A stretch of 64,000 bases of DNA from Argopecten irradians (Eukaryota > Mollusca > Bivalvia > Pectinida > Pectinidae): the NCBI RefSeq assembly GCF_041381155.1, contig NC_091141.1, forward strand, positions 25,998,828-26,062,827, written 5' to 3'. Shown in pieces: positions 49,201 to 61,800 of this stretch; position 1 is the first letter of the stretch, and each line of letters opens with the position of its first letter. The translations under genes were made by a program, and so were the position numbers. A model generated the notes under the pieces. That model had not been told where the DNA came from, did not search any database, and saw only the letters and a program-made list of their open reading frames with translations.

Positions 49201-52200
49201 GGGCATTTTTGGAGGAGTTACATAAGGATTTAGGACTGACCGGATCGGTGGAAAGTCTAGAAACTTCTGATGGAGGAGGTGAGGGATAATTAAATTAATA
49301 AAAGATATACGATGTTTTTATGAATATTTTACCAAGATGTTTATTTTCAATTCTCAAAGAATGATGAGTACTAATATAATGTTTTGCAAGCAATTTATCA
49401 AAGCAAATTTGTGAAAATTGAAACCCACAAATAAATTTGTGTGTTTTGGCATTCCAATTTCTTTCTTTTTTCCTTTGAAACACTCTGAATTTGTTTTGAA
49501 ACAGACATTTTGACATTTTATTACACCTCAAAATAAAATTTGTTTGAATTATTTACATTCATATAATGAAATAGAGACCACCATGGGCACAAGTAATATA
49601 TTTTCCAGTCTATAGTTGATGTTTACGTTACCTCTGAGTTGAATCCTGACTTTTGTATTTATTAATTTTTAAGTTCCGTCCGACACAAGTCGACCTAGCA
49701 GTGCATCCTTACGTCCCTCAACAGCCTTTAGACCAGGCAGTGCTATGAGACCGTCCTCGGGATTCCGTCCTATGACAGGCTCAAGACGTCCTGCTACAAC
49801 ATCAGGAAGTTTGCGTCCAGCCACAGCCCGTCCTGGTACAGCCAGTAACACAAATACTACTGGTATGTATCACAGTAAAGAGCTACAGTCTGCTACATAT
49901 CATAGAACTAGGATTATATATCATATATTAAACATGAAACATGACTTTGTAACATATATATATGACATATTTTTCCTTTGGGTGTAAGGGATTTTTCTCT
50001 CAGATATGGTTAATAATGCAGATGATATGCTTAAGTCTTGAGACAAATGATCATGAATAAGGTCAATCTTCCAGATTTAGGACTTTTTGTTCCAGATGGC
50101 CAATCAGAAGAGGCATCAAGTGACCTAACTTTAGGCAAAGTTATCTGTGGTAACCCAGGAAAAGCTTTGTTGTCACGGCGACGAATAACAGGACCAGACA
50201 ACAAGGAATCCACAGCTCCTAAAATGTTCCCCCAGGTAGGGATACAGAATAGACTGAATTCAACATGGTCTAAATCTAAGAAAAGAAATCAACATGACTG
50301 TTATTGTAATAACTATATAAATATAAGTAGTAAATGGCTTAATAAAAAAAATGTTTAAGAGTTCAAAATAATTTTAGAATTAAACTTTTTCTGTTTTAGG
50401 GTTTAAAAAATTAACATGCTTCAGTTTAAGAGTTTAATAAATCATTCAGTGTCATTTTAAGAGTTTAATGAATTATATTTTTCAGTTTAAACATCAGCCG
50501 GAGCATACATACGATCTCCCCCCTGATGATGACAGGGATAGATCAGAAATAATGTCAGAGTTACAAGCTTGGAAACAGGAACATGAAAAGTAAGTGTGTT
50601 ACATTGAAGGCTCTCTTCTATATAAGTCAGTTGGATTGTCGTTAACGGGGAAACCAAGGTAAAGTTTCAGTACTCCTGTTCATAACAATTTTGTTTCAAA
50701 GGTAAGAAAGAAAATCATTACATCGAGCTAATGAAGTTGTAATTTTGAGAAACAAATCTATCTGTTTTTGTGAAGTTATATATATCTCAGCCAATTATAA
50801 CTTACCTGAGAGATAAATAGACCTTTACACAGATACCACTTTCCTACAAAGACCATTCTTTCTCTTTCCTTGGGTTGTTACGCTCCTATTAACAGGTTTG
50901 GCTGTAAATATTTATAGTCGTCTGGCGTTAAAACTGGAGGAGACTATATAATAATAGTGTAAAGTCTCTGTCTGTCTCTCTGGATGTTGGTATCTAGACA
51001 ATAACTTGAGAATGAAATGACAGATTTTGTTAAAACTTATGAGGTAATGAGATAACACAGGCTGGATTTGAATTTAGAGTCGAAAGGTCAACTACAGAGG
51101 TCATTGTCACTTAAAATAGAATATTATAGAAAATTACTGTCAGAAATCTGGAAACTTCATTTTTTCATTGCTTTCCACAAAGTTACTTATGTATTTAAAA
51201 AAATCATATTATCTAGGATGTATTCAAGTTTCGTTTGTTTTATGAAGGTCAAGGTTGCCATTGCTATCTTTAGAAAATCATTGTCTGAGGCCAACTCGAT
51301 TTGCACTGTTCTAAGAAGCGAAGTCTTCTCAGAAGATCTTCCAGCTTAAAGATCCCTTGATAGATGAGCTTCCAGAAACAGAAAAGTTACTAATTGATTG
51401 AACAGAAGTTATATTCTAGAAGTAGAAAAGGGAAAATCAAGTTAGGCTCTGGTCTTGAGTTGCTTCTTTTCTTCATTGATTTCTCTGTACAGCTTGTAGC
51501 TACAAATAATTAGGGGCAAGTTAGAGTTTTAGTATTGTCAAGTAAAGGTTAAGACCAGTGTAATTATCAGGGGGATCAGCAAGGGACACGTATTGCTATA
51601 GCAATACCCAGAATGTTTGTATAAATTTGTAACACATATTATTATTAATTAACATGTAGCTCTGTATTGTAGTTTTCATCATAAAAATAGAAGCTGTAAA
51701 TCTTTATGAACTTGACCTTTGTTCTTCTACAGGCGTATGTTGAAGATCAAAGAGGCAAAGGCTCCGCAGGTGTTAGTGGTGGAGCACGATGATGCTATTA
51801 GTCTCTCTGGTGAGGAAATCACGTCAGACGAAGATGAGGATGACGACATGGGCTTCACTCCTCTTGGTGCAGACACAACAGGGGAAGGTAATACACAATA
51901 TTTCAGTAAAAGTATTAATGTATAATCCATGTGGGCTGTGTATGTAGAGTGGTTTAAGTGTCGGACATTTTACCACTTGACCTCCACCTCTGGGCTGTAG
52001 TGGTTGAGTGGTTAAAGTGTTGGACATTTTACCACTTGACCTCCACCTCTGGGCTGTAGTGGTTGAGTGGTTAAAGTGTTGGACATTTTACCACTTGACC
52101 TCCACCTCTGGGCTGTAGTGGTTGAGTGGTTAAAGTGTTGGACATTTTACCACTTGACCTCCACCTCTGGGCTGTAGTGGTTGAGTGGTTAAAGTGTTGG

Positions 52201-55200
52201 ACATTTTACCACTTGACCTCCACCTCTGGGCTGTAGTGGTTGAGTGGTTAAAGTGTTGGACATTTTACCACTTGACCTCCACCTCTGGGCTGTAGTGGTT
52301 GAGTGGTTAAAGTGTTGGACATTTTACCACTTGACCTCCACTCTGGCTGTAGTGGTTGAGTGGTTAAAGTGTTGTACATTTTACCACTTGACCTCGTCCT
52401 CTGGGCTGTAGTGGTTGAGTGGTTAAAGTGTTGGACATTTTACCACTTGACCTCCACCTCTGGGCTGTAGTGGTTGAGTGGTTAAAGTGTTGGACATTTT
52501 ACCACTTGACCTCCACCTCTGGGCTGTAGTGGTTGAGTGGTTAAAGTGTTGGACATTTTACCACTTGACCTCCACCTCTGGGCTGTAGTGTTAGTGGTTA
52601 AAGTGTTGGACATTTTACCACTTGACCTCCACCTCTGGGCTGTAGTGGTTGAGTGGTTAAAGTGTTGGACATTTTACCACTTGACCTCCACCTCTGGGCT
52701 GTAGTGGTTGAGTGGTTAAAGTGTTGGACATTTTACCACTTGACCTCCACCTCTGGGCTGTAGTGGTTGAGTGGTTAAAGTGTTGGACATTTTACCACTT
52801 GACCTCACCTCTGGGCTGTAGTGGTTGAGTGGTTAAAGTGTTGGACATTTTACCACTTGACCTCCACCTCTGGGCTGTAGTGGTTGAGTGGTTAAAGTGT
52901 TGGACATTTTACCACTTGACCTCGTCCTCTGGGCTGTAGTGGTTGAGTGGTTAAAGTGTTGGACATTTTACCACTTGACCTCCACCTCTGGGCTGTAGTG
53001 GTTGAGTGGTTAAAGTGTTGGACATTTTACCACTTGACCTCACCTCTGGTGTAGTGGTTGACCTCCTTGGTGTGTGTGAGTGGTTAAAGTGTTGGACATT
53101 TTACCACTTGACCTCCACCTCTGGGCTGTAGTGGTTGAGTGGTTAAAGTGTTGGACATTTTACCACTTGACCTCCACCTCTGGGCTGTAGTGGTTGAGTG
53201 GTTAAAGTGTTGGACATTTTACCACTTGACCTCGTCCTCTGGGCTGTAGTGGTTGAGTGGTTAAAGTGTTGGACATTTTACCACTTGACCTCCACCTCTG
53301 GGCTGTAGTGGTTGAGTGGTTAAAGTGTTGGACATTTTACACTTGACCTCCACCTCTGGCTGTAGTGGTTGAGTGGTTAAAGTGTTGGACATTTTACCAC
53401 TTGACCTCCACCTCTGGGCTGTAGTGGTTGAGTGGTAAAAGTGTTGGCCATTTTACCAATCGACCTTCACCTCTGGGCTGTAGTGGTTGAGTGGCTAAAG
53501 TGTTGGACATTTTACCACTTGACCTCGTCCTCTGGGCTGTAGTGGTTGAGTGGTTAAAGTGTTGGACATTTTACCACTTGACCTCCACCTCTGGGCTGTA
53601 GTGGTTGAGTGGTTAAAGTGTTGGACATTTTACCACTTGACCTCCACCTCTGGGCTGTAGTGGTTGAGTGGTTAAAGTGTTGGACATTTTACCACTTGAC
53701 CTCCACCTCTGGGCTGTAGTGGTTGAGTGGTTAAAGTGTTGGACATTTTACCACTTGACCTCGTCCTCTGGGCTGTAGTGGTTGAGTGGTTAAAGTGTTG
53801 GACATTTTACCACTTGACCTCGTCCTCTGGGCTGTAGTGGTTGAGTGGTTAAAGTGTTGGACATTTTACCACTTGACCTCCACCTCTGGGCTGTAGTGGT
53901 TGAGTGGTTAAAGTGTTGGACATTTTACCACTTGACCTCCACCTCTGGGCTGTAGTGGTTGAGTGGTTAAAGTGTTGGACATTTTACCACTTGACAGTGG
54001 TTGAGTGGTTAAAGTGTTGGACATTTTACCACTTGACCTCCACCTCTTGGCTGCATGTAATGTTTAAATAGTTTAGCTGTTGGACATTTTAAAACTAGCT
54101 ATGCATGCATGTGTTATAAACACTAAAAATGGAGTAAATTAATTAAGATGTAATCTCAGCTTTGCACCAAATAAACCTGTCAGACGAGGACAAATTAACG
54201 TTAATCATATTGACTGATAAAAAGTTTATTGTGTAGTAGTTTTCAGTCAGTATGTGCGGCAGTTGCAGGATAAATACAGATTAAAGTATTTTTCTAGTGG
54301 TTGTATCGATAAAATTGAGAAGGGTATAAATATTTGTTTCATTAACTGTTTCACGGTACATTCCAATTATTGATGCCCTTTTCAACTATATCCTAAGTTT
54401 AAATACAACACCCAGCAGAAAGTTACTTAAATCCTTCATCAATTTGATAATTCCATGCAGTTTGATATTTGATAATCTCGAGCAATTAAGTCCTTTTTAG
54501 AAAAACTTTTGCAGATTCACACCAGATTTGTCATAATTGATTCCCAAATACTTTATTATAATAAAAGAGTTTGTAAATGTATTCAGTTTTGTATAAATGA
54601 AGTCATGTTTATATGGCCATTGGTGTTAACTATGAAGTTTTCCTTGTAGACAACAGACTGAATAACGACAACCTCCTGGCTAGTGCTGCACAGTCCAGTG
54701 ACCAGGACGCTGGGAGGTCTCTACTTTCTGGCAGTGAAGGTGCTCGACCTAAATCCCGCGGACAGCTGCGACCTAGCCCTCCAATGAAGCCTAATACAGG
54801 TGTGAGAGGTAGTAGTCCTGTCCGGGGCGTACTCCGAGTCTCGGACAACCTTGGACTACCCCGGGCTCCTTCATACTCAACACCAGCCTCAACAAATGAA
54901 CCTAGTCCTATCGCCGCCAGTCTCAGGTATCAAATTAGTTCTATCACCAAAACGGAGGGGTACTGTGGGATGTGGGGCGTGGAGCAGTTATATTTTTAGT
55001 TTGTCTCTCTAAGACAGAAATACACATGAAAATAGATACCCATAAATGTTATTTTTATTATAGTAAGAAATGTTAATAGCACATGAGTGCAGAATTTTAT
55101 GGCCATGATAATCACTTTGGTGTAGGGATTAGTTAAGGTTTTGGTGAAAGTTTTAAGATATTGTTTTCCTTAACAACTGACATTGATTTCTGCATTAACA

Positions 55201-55609
55201 TAGGATTATAAACGTTGTTATGCAAATTAGACAATCCTTTTGATGGGGAAAAAATATGATTTCGAGAATTTCCAATTGGCCAAATAAATTCTGTTAAAAT
55301 AATTTTTTGACGAAAATTTTGAAATGACATCTTCCATTGTATCAACTGACATTGATTTCTATGAAAATCTCATCATAATAACGTAGTAAATTAAGCTATT
55401 GTTTTTGACCTTACAGGAAAAAGTATGACCGCAGCAATATTTACTCGGAGGCTGTGCAGCCTGTTATACGAGGCTCTGCAGCAGATAAACCACTTCCTTC
55501 TACTCGGCCGTTTACTGCCAATGCCGTCCTACAACCCACTCAACAGAGGATTCGCCGTACACTCCCCTCCGTCCCCAGCTTACCGTCCCGACCACCCGTT
55601 CCTAAGTAG
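40204..55609 (+). CDS. LRRC56: LRRC56, leucine-rich repeat protein of ciliary dynein transport
   Basis: Coding exons: 40413-40562, 46832-46980, 47499-47678, 48150-48264, 49080-49278, 49674-49862, 50075-50235, 50486-50589, 51733-51887, 54650-54926 and 55417-55609, all phase-consistent, giving 623 residues from ATG 40413. An upstream exon ending at 40235 has an in-frame ATG at 40204 that would add 14 residues (MALTQDTLCYRLQN); the 40413 ATG has the better context (AACATGG). The LRR region, about residues 58-190, reads LGNFGSLLPNLSQLRMSN, RDLGSSLRLVQVLWMSRC, SLKELYLSYNEISDISPL, DKLQILDLEGNNLDDISQVQ and KLRKLTLEANPLC. It is followed by YDYRYEVKKTIPHLVTLDDEPL and KVICGNPGKALLSRRR, which match the vertebrate protein in order. 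LRRC56 is linked to IFT and outer-arm dynein delivery in motile cilia. A Ser/Arg/Pro-rich repeat (RPSTAFRPGSAMRPSSGFRP) and an acidic stretch (EEITSDEDEDDD) lie in the C-terminal half. Introns 1 and 9 hold large minisatellites. Confidence 0.93.
40711..46810. repeat. 44-bp minisatellite, about 138 copies, in LRRC56 intron 1
   Basis: The unit is TTGTATAATGTTTGACATAG followed by ATTGTACACATTGATGTCAT and TCTG, repeated head to tail for about 6.1 kb. Copies are nearly identical. Recurring variants are GTGTAATG for GTATAATG, ACATGT for ACACAT, ATTGGTG for ATTGATG, and single-base slips. The edges are more diverged than the centre. Because 44 is not a multiple of 3 and the complement has few stops, open frames of up to about 80 codons appear by chance on the minus strand. 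Confidence 0.95.
51929..54050. repeat. 59-bp minisatellite, about 36 copies, in LRRC56 intron 9
   Basis: The unit is GTAGTGGTTGAGTGGTTAAA, GTGTTGGACATTTTACCACT and TGACCTCCACCTCTGGGCT. Copies are highly alike; a recurrent variant has CTCGTCCTC for CTCCACCTC, and a few are shortened. GTGGTTGAGTGGTTAAAG-GTTGGAC closely resembles the D-arm and anticodon-stem start of tRNA-Ser/Leu, including an A-box (TGGTTGAGTGG). No B-box (GGTTCGA) is present. Confidence 0.92.
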
Positions 55610-57650
55610 CCAAACCATTCTGCTTCAACAAGACTGTAGTTTTCTGCATCAGCTTTAAAAAAATTGCATCGTTCCTTTTCTAGCATGTTGATATGCTATA
55701 TTTGCAGAAACATGAACTTTGAGTGTCAGGTTTTGGTAGATAGGAGGCTTTAATCCTAGAGATTTTGCATTCAGACATTCCGTGGTTGGTTTTGAAGATT
55801 ATTATGGGCTGTTGGAGAATTCTACAAGACTAGAAGCTGTAAATGATCATAGTACTAAGTGTTCATTATGAAGCTTGAGAAATCCAATTTAAAGATAATG
55901 TTGCTAATTTATACCATGTCATGTGAATCTCCAGATGAAAAGTCAGGAGGTATATATTGAATGAGCAGTGGACATATATATTAAATTAGCAGCTGCATCC
56001 TGCATAACTGCTGATACAAGAAAAAAGCCAAATGGATGTACAATATATATATGTTAATATTTGATAATATTGTAACAGACAAGTCCTCACTTTCTGCCTG
56101 AGTCTTTTGAGGTAGGTGTAGCCATCTTAGTGATTATGATTTGGTGAATCTGCTGATTTCAATTGTCTTGGTTTTGTCTCCCCGAGATCTATTCGTTGGT
56201 CAAAATTGGATGATTTTGTGTACACAACATATACTGTTAACATTGAAATTGATACTAGAGGAAAATCTCAAATACTAAACAAAGGCCTCCACCTCAAAAC
56301 TTACTACCACACCTATAGTTTTGTGAATATATAAACTACATATTACTAAGAGCCTGAAGTTATATATATTGCAAAAACTAACACCAACACAAAATGTTTA
56401 CTTTTGGAGAGCACTCGAAAAAATATCCAGGTTTACAGTGTAATGATCTGACTTCGATGTACACAACAAAATTAGATCTAATTCAAGTGAACAATATGAG
56501 AACTAATTTCAAGTAAAGCGACATATGCATCTTCACAAGATGTATATCTTATGAATTTTAAGATGAGGAATCACCAACAAATCTGTTTTTTGGGGTTATA
56601 GTTTTAAATCAAGAATATCCTCATGTTTTCTTGGTAAAGATAAAGAGGGAAATGGCAACTCATGAAGTGTTTACGTAGGTGACATTGTAATGGTTTCACA
56701 AAATTTGACAGGAAAATGATTATTAAGAAAATACTGTTGGTGAAAATGGTAGTTTATTTTCTTTCTATGTGATATGTTCAACAAAATTCACACAATATGA
56801 AGTCTATATATTTAAATGTATTATATAATAGTGAAAAAACAAGAATTGATGAATACTTATGTCCTTTGACTTTAGTTTGAGTACAGCTTACAGTTTTAGA
56901 TCTACCTTGAGTATAAGTGTGTTATGTGACTATTAATAAGGATACTTTAATTAAATACTAATTATTGGTGCTCTATTACATAATTTTCATGCTAGCATAT
57001 GAAAATTGTATTTTAATACAGTAATATTTTTTATGCTCATGGCTTTATTGTTCCATTCCAGTGATAATACATTTCCTGAAAATTACTTAATGATAACAAT
57101 ATTATGATGAAAATCCGTCCATTTCTCCCAAACTTTCCAAAAAAAAATTACGCCTTAGTTAAGTCTTTTTTCATTCGCTAATCTTGTTCTCAAAGGATTT
57201 ATTGTTACTTTCTCATATTAATTGTATTTCTGATCAGAACATATCATATGTATATGTTTGTGATTTTAATTTGTTATTGTAAGAAATTTGAGCCAACTGT
57301 TGAAGTATTTGTACAGTTTAAAGTGTGTTAAGTTTGATAACTATATCATATTCCATTTTCAATTACAGGCCTTAATATTATATAATTCTATGTAACAAAA
57401 ACATCCCTATAAGTGCATAGTTATTTATGTTAAAGGGAAACTACTTCAATGGGAGATAACTCTCATTAGATATTTTGTTTTTCTACCATTTTGTGTAATG
57501 CATATAATATGTTTGCTAGGTAAGTAGACTAATTTGGTCTGTATGGTGTAAATGATATGTGTAGGAGAGAGACCGTTATTCAAAAGTGTGTTTCAAATAA
57601 AGTGTGTTTCAACGATAAATGAGCAACTGGTGCGAGACCAAATGGTGTGT
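55610..57650 (+). other. LRRC56: LRRC56 3' UTR and downstream DNA
   Basis: This is AT-rich, non-coding sequence after the stop. Candidate AATAAA signals occur, for example near 57596 (TTCAAATAAAGTGTG), but the true end is not fixed. I see no other gene. Confidence 0.4.
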
Positions 57651-57699
57651 AAGTGTTCATTTCTCCAGAAGAAAAAGAAGTCAGGATTACTTTGAGGCT

Positions 57700-57955
57700 T
57701 TAATTTTGGACTAATTTAGCAATATTACAAGACTTAACTGTAATTTGAACTAACTTAGCCAATTGTGGCGAGGTTTGACAGTGATTTGACACAAAGATCA
57801 GAACTGATTTAGTCAGGTGGGACGACACTTGACTTGGTGATTTGAACTGATTTTGACAGCTGTGACGAAAATTAGCAGTGATTTGGACTGATTTTGACAG
57901 CCGTGATAAAACTTGGCAATGATTGCGACTGATTTTCTCAGTAGTGTTCCTGTAT
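57700..57955. repeat. Degenerate tandem repeat, about 47-49 bp, five units
   Basis: Units share GATTTG(A/G)ACTGATTT(T/A)G and CAG(C/T)(T/C)GTGACGA, with frequent changes. The last three units are the most alike. The minus-strand open frame at 57700-57987 is a translation of this repeat. Confidence 0.6.
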
Positions 57956-59900
57956 AAGTCAGTTAAGTTTTCATTGCTGGGTAACATATATCAACTTTGC
58001 TTCTAAGAGAATGATAACAGTGTATTATGGATGTTGCGTGTCTTGGTGCACCATTTCAGAGAAGCTTGTGTGTACTCGATTGTGAGAAAGATTAAGTCTG
58101 TGGCTTCTGTGAGACTGAATTGTATTTTTTGATTACGTGTGTTTTATTTAGTCAACATAATTTTGAATTATAAAAATAATGTGATCCTAGCTGTCAGTTA
58201 CATGTGAATGTCTTTTATACTTTTGTCATCGCTTAGCTTGTAACTGCAACTTATATGTTTTATTTATTTATTTGTGATAAACTTACTTTTTACTTTTGTC
58301 ATGTTTTGCCAGCTGTCTCTTTAGAAATTCTTTAAAAAGCAGAAACATGGTACAGGGTTAGATAACTTGTGATGTTGCTTTCCAATACAATTTGCGTTTA
58401 ATCTAAAACCTGTATACTAGTATTCAACTCTGTTGAGAAAATGGCATTCAAAGTGGATGTGATTTTAATGATAAAAATACTACTCATATTTGACCCAACA
58501 AGTTCCCAGGGTGGTTAAAAAATTTGAAAAAGGGAGTGAGGCACTTATACTGTATATGCATATGGCAGAGTTATTTGCCCTTGCGGGTAGGTACTGACGT
58601 CATGTGTTTCCAAGCATCATGTCACACTTTTCGGAAAAAGGTTGTGAATAATGCCCACAAAATAATGATGTCACAATGGATATCTACCTGCAAGGGAGCT
58701 GACTCTAATATCCAAAGATGGAATAAGGACCTGAATACTTATTGGGTCAAATATGTTGGGTTTGTTGGGTTTTTTTTTGCAAACATAATTTGATTGAAAC
58801 AACTATTTTTTAAGCATTGTTATCTATTTGACATGCGTCTGGTTTTAAAGGATATGTGAGGAGGTCAGAGACATAGAATACAGTGTATTTAACAATATAC
58901 ATTAACATTCCAGTTTTGTCTATTTATTTACATTCCATCTTCTATTGCCAATACGTCATTCTCAGGATTTGCCAGTAGAGCTCATCATCTCCTTATTCTA
59001 TTAAATTGAATGTGTTGTGTTTGCTTTTCTGTCATGAAATTACAAAAATATCATTTTGATATCTTAAATGTGAGTGGAAAGAACATATATTGAATGATTG
59101 CTGTAGAATGTCGTTGTTAGATTTCACTGTCGTGTACACGTTTTTGTTTATGTCAGCTGGTGATCAAATAAAATTTGATAAACACATGTATTTGTGTTGT
59201 AAAAAGTTCCTTATGATATCAACAAAAGTGGATGGGAGTACATGTTATTTCTTTTGCAAATGGGTTTGTGGCTTAATTTATGTAGTATTTACGTTAAAGG
59301 TCTTGCCATTATTTCTTTCCATTAAGTGAATACTCGGTCAAAGAAAGGCTAAGTTCGGTAAAAATGGTGTTAAGATACCCAGTACAATTTCTCATCAAAT
59401 ATAAAAATAAAATTTCCCATCAAAATCGCTCTGAATACAAAGAAATTAATTTATATTATAGAAATCCTAAAACGACCTCCCGCTGACTATGTTCGTGTTG
59501 ACATTTCTACACAGCCTCATTTTCAAAGAGCTGGTCAGATTTATTTTTAGAACTGTGCTACATTTACAAGGGTCTTTTCCATCATTTCAATGGTCAAAAC
59601 AGGACAACATAAGCAGAACTTGACCGTCGTTTTGACAACGACTTTTAGAAGGGCAATGGGCGCATTTAGACTGATTTTCTTTGCCCGACTCTTCACTTTA
59701 AGTTGCCTGAACACTTATGACTATCTCAAATTTTAGATAAAATACGGTATGTAATACTTAAACCTTTATCAACAGATCTTAAAAAAATCCCAAGGTAATA
59801 CAACCAGACGTTACAGGACAGTAATGTTCTCTTGTTCATTGACGGCACCCATGATTAACTCACTTATATACTGTGTATAATCCAATTAAATATCTTTAAT
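57956..59900. other. Non-coding stretch with a MITE family A copy
   Basis: Nothing gene-like was seen. The MITE at 58548-58726 is listed separately. Open frames at 58524-58793 and 59090-59329 have no recognisable protein content. Confidence 0.4.
58548..58726. mobile_element. MITE family A copy
   Basis: The arms read TGCATATGGCAGAGTTATTT and the complement of GCTGACTCTAATATCCAAAG; the core has CTTGCGGGTAGGTACTGACG and CACAAAATAATGATGTCAC. It is more diverged than the copy at 33905. It explains most of the open frame at 58524-58793. Confidence 0.65.
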
Positions 59901-59904
59901 TTTC

Positions 59905-60100
59905 CAAAATTATGAAAAAATGCTTCTGTTCATCTTTGAATTCAGAGACCTAGAACCAACTTATCAGAAAATGCTGCTGTTTATTTTTTAATTCAAACTA
60001 GACCAAAATTATCAAAAAATGTTGCTGTTCATCTTTCGATTCAAAGAAGAACAAACTTATCAGAAAATGCTGCTGTTCATCTTTGAATTCAAAAGAGACA
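59905..60100. repeat. Tandem repeat of about 50 bp, four units
   Basis: Units share TTATCA(G/A)AAAATG(C/T)TGCTGTTCATCTTTGAATTCA, with lengths between about 45 and 58 bp and scattered changes. It has no coding content. Confidence 0.65.
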
Positions 60101-60289
60101 TACTGAGTGCTTCCTTCCATTAGACAGGATACCTGATCATAACAACACCCACCCGTATTCAGGCACCATAAGGGTGCTATCTGCATTGGACAGACTTATC
60201 ACCTGACAAGGATGATCTTTAAACCAAGGAAATGCCAAAGAATTATCATCAAGGTTTGTTTGACAAAACAGTAAACTACATTTCTCGTC

Positions 60290-61800
60290 GACAATCCTCC
60301 TTCCAGGATGACTATGATGGCATTCTGTTGGACAAATTCATCATGGAGAAAGTTGGAAATCAATTGCAAAAGACTGAATGAAAAGAATGCAAGGCTTGCT
60401 TATATAGCCTTGCATTGGTGTTCTCCCAAATGTCTTTCACTTCCACTAACAGAGCTGAATCTCTGTAGAGATGTGTCAATGGGAAACTGCGTTCATGGCA
60501 GGGCGTCTCTCCAAATATCACAGCAGAAGACAAGTACAACAAGATATCTCACCTACAGATAATGTCGTCTTCTAGGTAGAATAATTCGAGGTATCCTAAG
60601 TGTGTATTGACCATAACTCTGAAGGACTTTAGGGCAGCAAGGTACGGGAAACCGAAGTAGCATGTAGGGCAGGCCGTGTATGATTATCTAGTGCTAGTCA
60701 TCAAAGCTGAGAACAGTGCAACGACAGGACGTCGTGAGGATTATCTTTGTCGTACAAGGATCATTTCCAAAAGACAGAAGCTAAGCCAAAGAGAGAAGAT
60801 GATCATGACCTTGCTTGGATTTTTCATAAATCAAGATCACATGGAAAGACATGTGGAAGAATTCCTGTAAAAGCCACCCCCACCATCCTCGGATCAGTGT
60901 ATGGTACATACCTCCGTCCAACTTGTGTCAATGATGGTATTGTAAAAGTTTGTACCCAGTGCGATAGCAGCGGAATACTAGCTCATCCGCAGGCTGGCTG
61001 CCCAGTACTCTAAAACATGTTAGAGGTATAGCACGACGAGACACATTTGAAACATTACATCGTGTCGACAGTCAGCAAAATATCATCCGATAAAAGAACG
61101 GTTGACAAGTCGACTCTCATGTTATGGTTATTGCTGTATAGTAACCCTCCAATAGTAAAATGACCGTTAGAGACACGGGCAGGTTCTAGCTGTCTTATCT
61201 GACACCTTGAAGAAGCAAAACAGGTCATCGATAAAACAGTGGACGCCCACCCGCATACAACTTGTAAAAACTGGACGGAAAAGACAACCACTACCACAAC
61301 CTGTCACTAATATTTTCAAGTATTATAACAACCTGGGATATCGAGCTGAACTAAAATACTTCCCGGATATAATTCAAACCACAATGATACCAGGCATATT
61401 ATATGGCCTGGTGATATGTCCCAGAAGCATCAAAGGGTGATCTTGATAGAAATTGGTTGGGGAAAAGGATGTTAAAAGGCACAACACCGGAAAGCAGATG
61501 CCAAGGGTCAACAGAGCAGTTTGTCTTGTGGAGATTTACGGTCTATAATGATGCTAAGGTTTTCCCGCATAATAAACGCGAAGACTGTTACAAAACGTGT
61601 GATTTGCGTGCGCAAGGAAGACAGATCATAGTAGAGATTAAGGTGCAGATGAGCAACATCAACGACAAACCAACAGCAAGAAGTGAATTATCATCACTGC
61701 TGACCCGCCAGTCAGAGGACGTCGTGGAAGATGAGATGAAACGGTCGATGAATAGAAAATGACGGTAAAAATCCACCTGACGACGCTCGCCACAACGTCA
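60290..61800 (+). pseudogene. Broken mobile-element coding fossil
   Basis: Several short open pieces in different frames cover this stretch, and its base composition is closer to coding DNA than its surroundings. Near 61230-61460 the pieces RIQLVKTGRK, ELKYFPDIIQTTM and VILIEIGWGKDV resemble in order a domain common in invertebrate repeat-encoded proteins, with a TxLRPDIV segment followed by an IELTVPWEE segment. Family membership is from memory and uncertain. The earlier part (60300-61010) is not identified and may belong to the same element. It looks old, with many breaks, and is not a working gene. Confidence 0.4.

Noticed and set aside
49669-49851. Minus-strand frame opposite the RPSTAFRPG-type repeat
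   Set aside because: It is the antisense shadow of an LRRC56 exon.
40711-54050. CRISPR-like appearance of regularly spaced repeats
   Set aside because: There are no unique spacers, the units are head to tail, and the host is an animal. These are minisatellites.
51929-54050. A cluster of true tRNA genes
   Set aside because: Only the D-arm half is present; there is no B-box, T-arm or acceptor stem.
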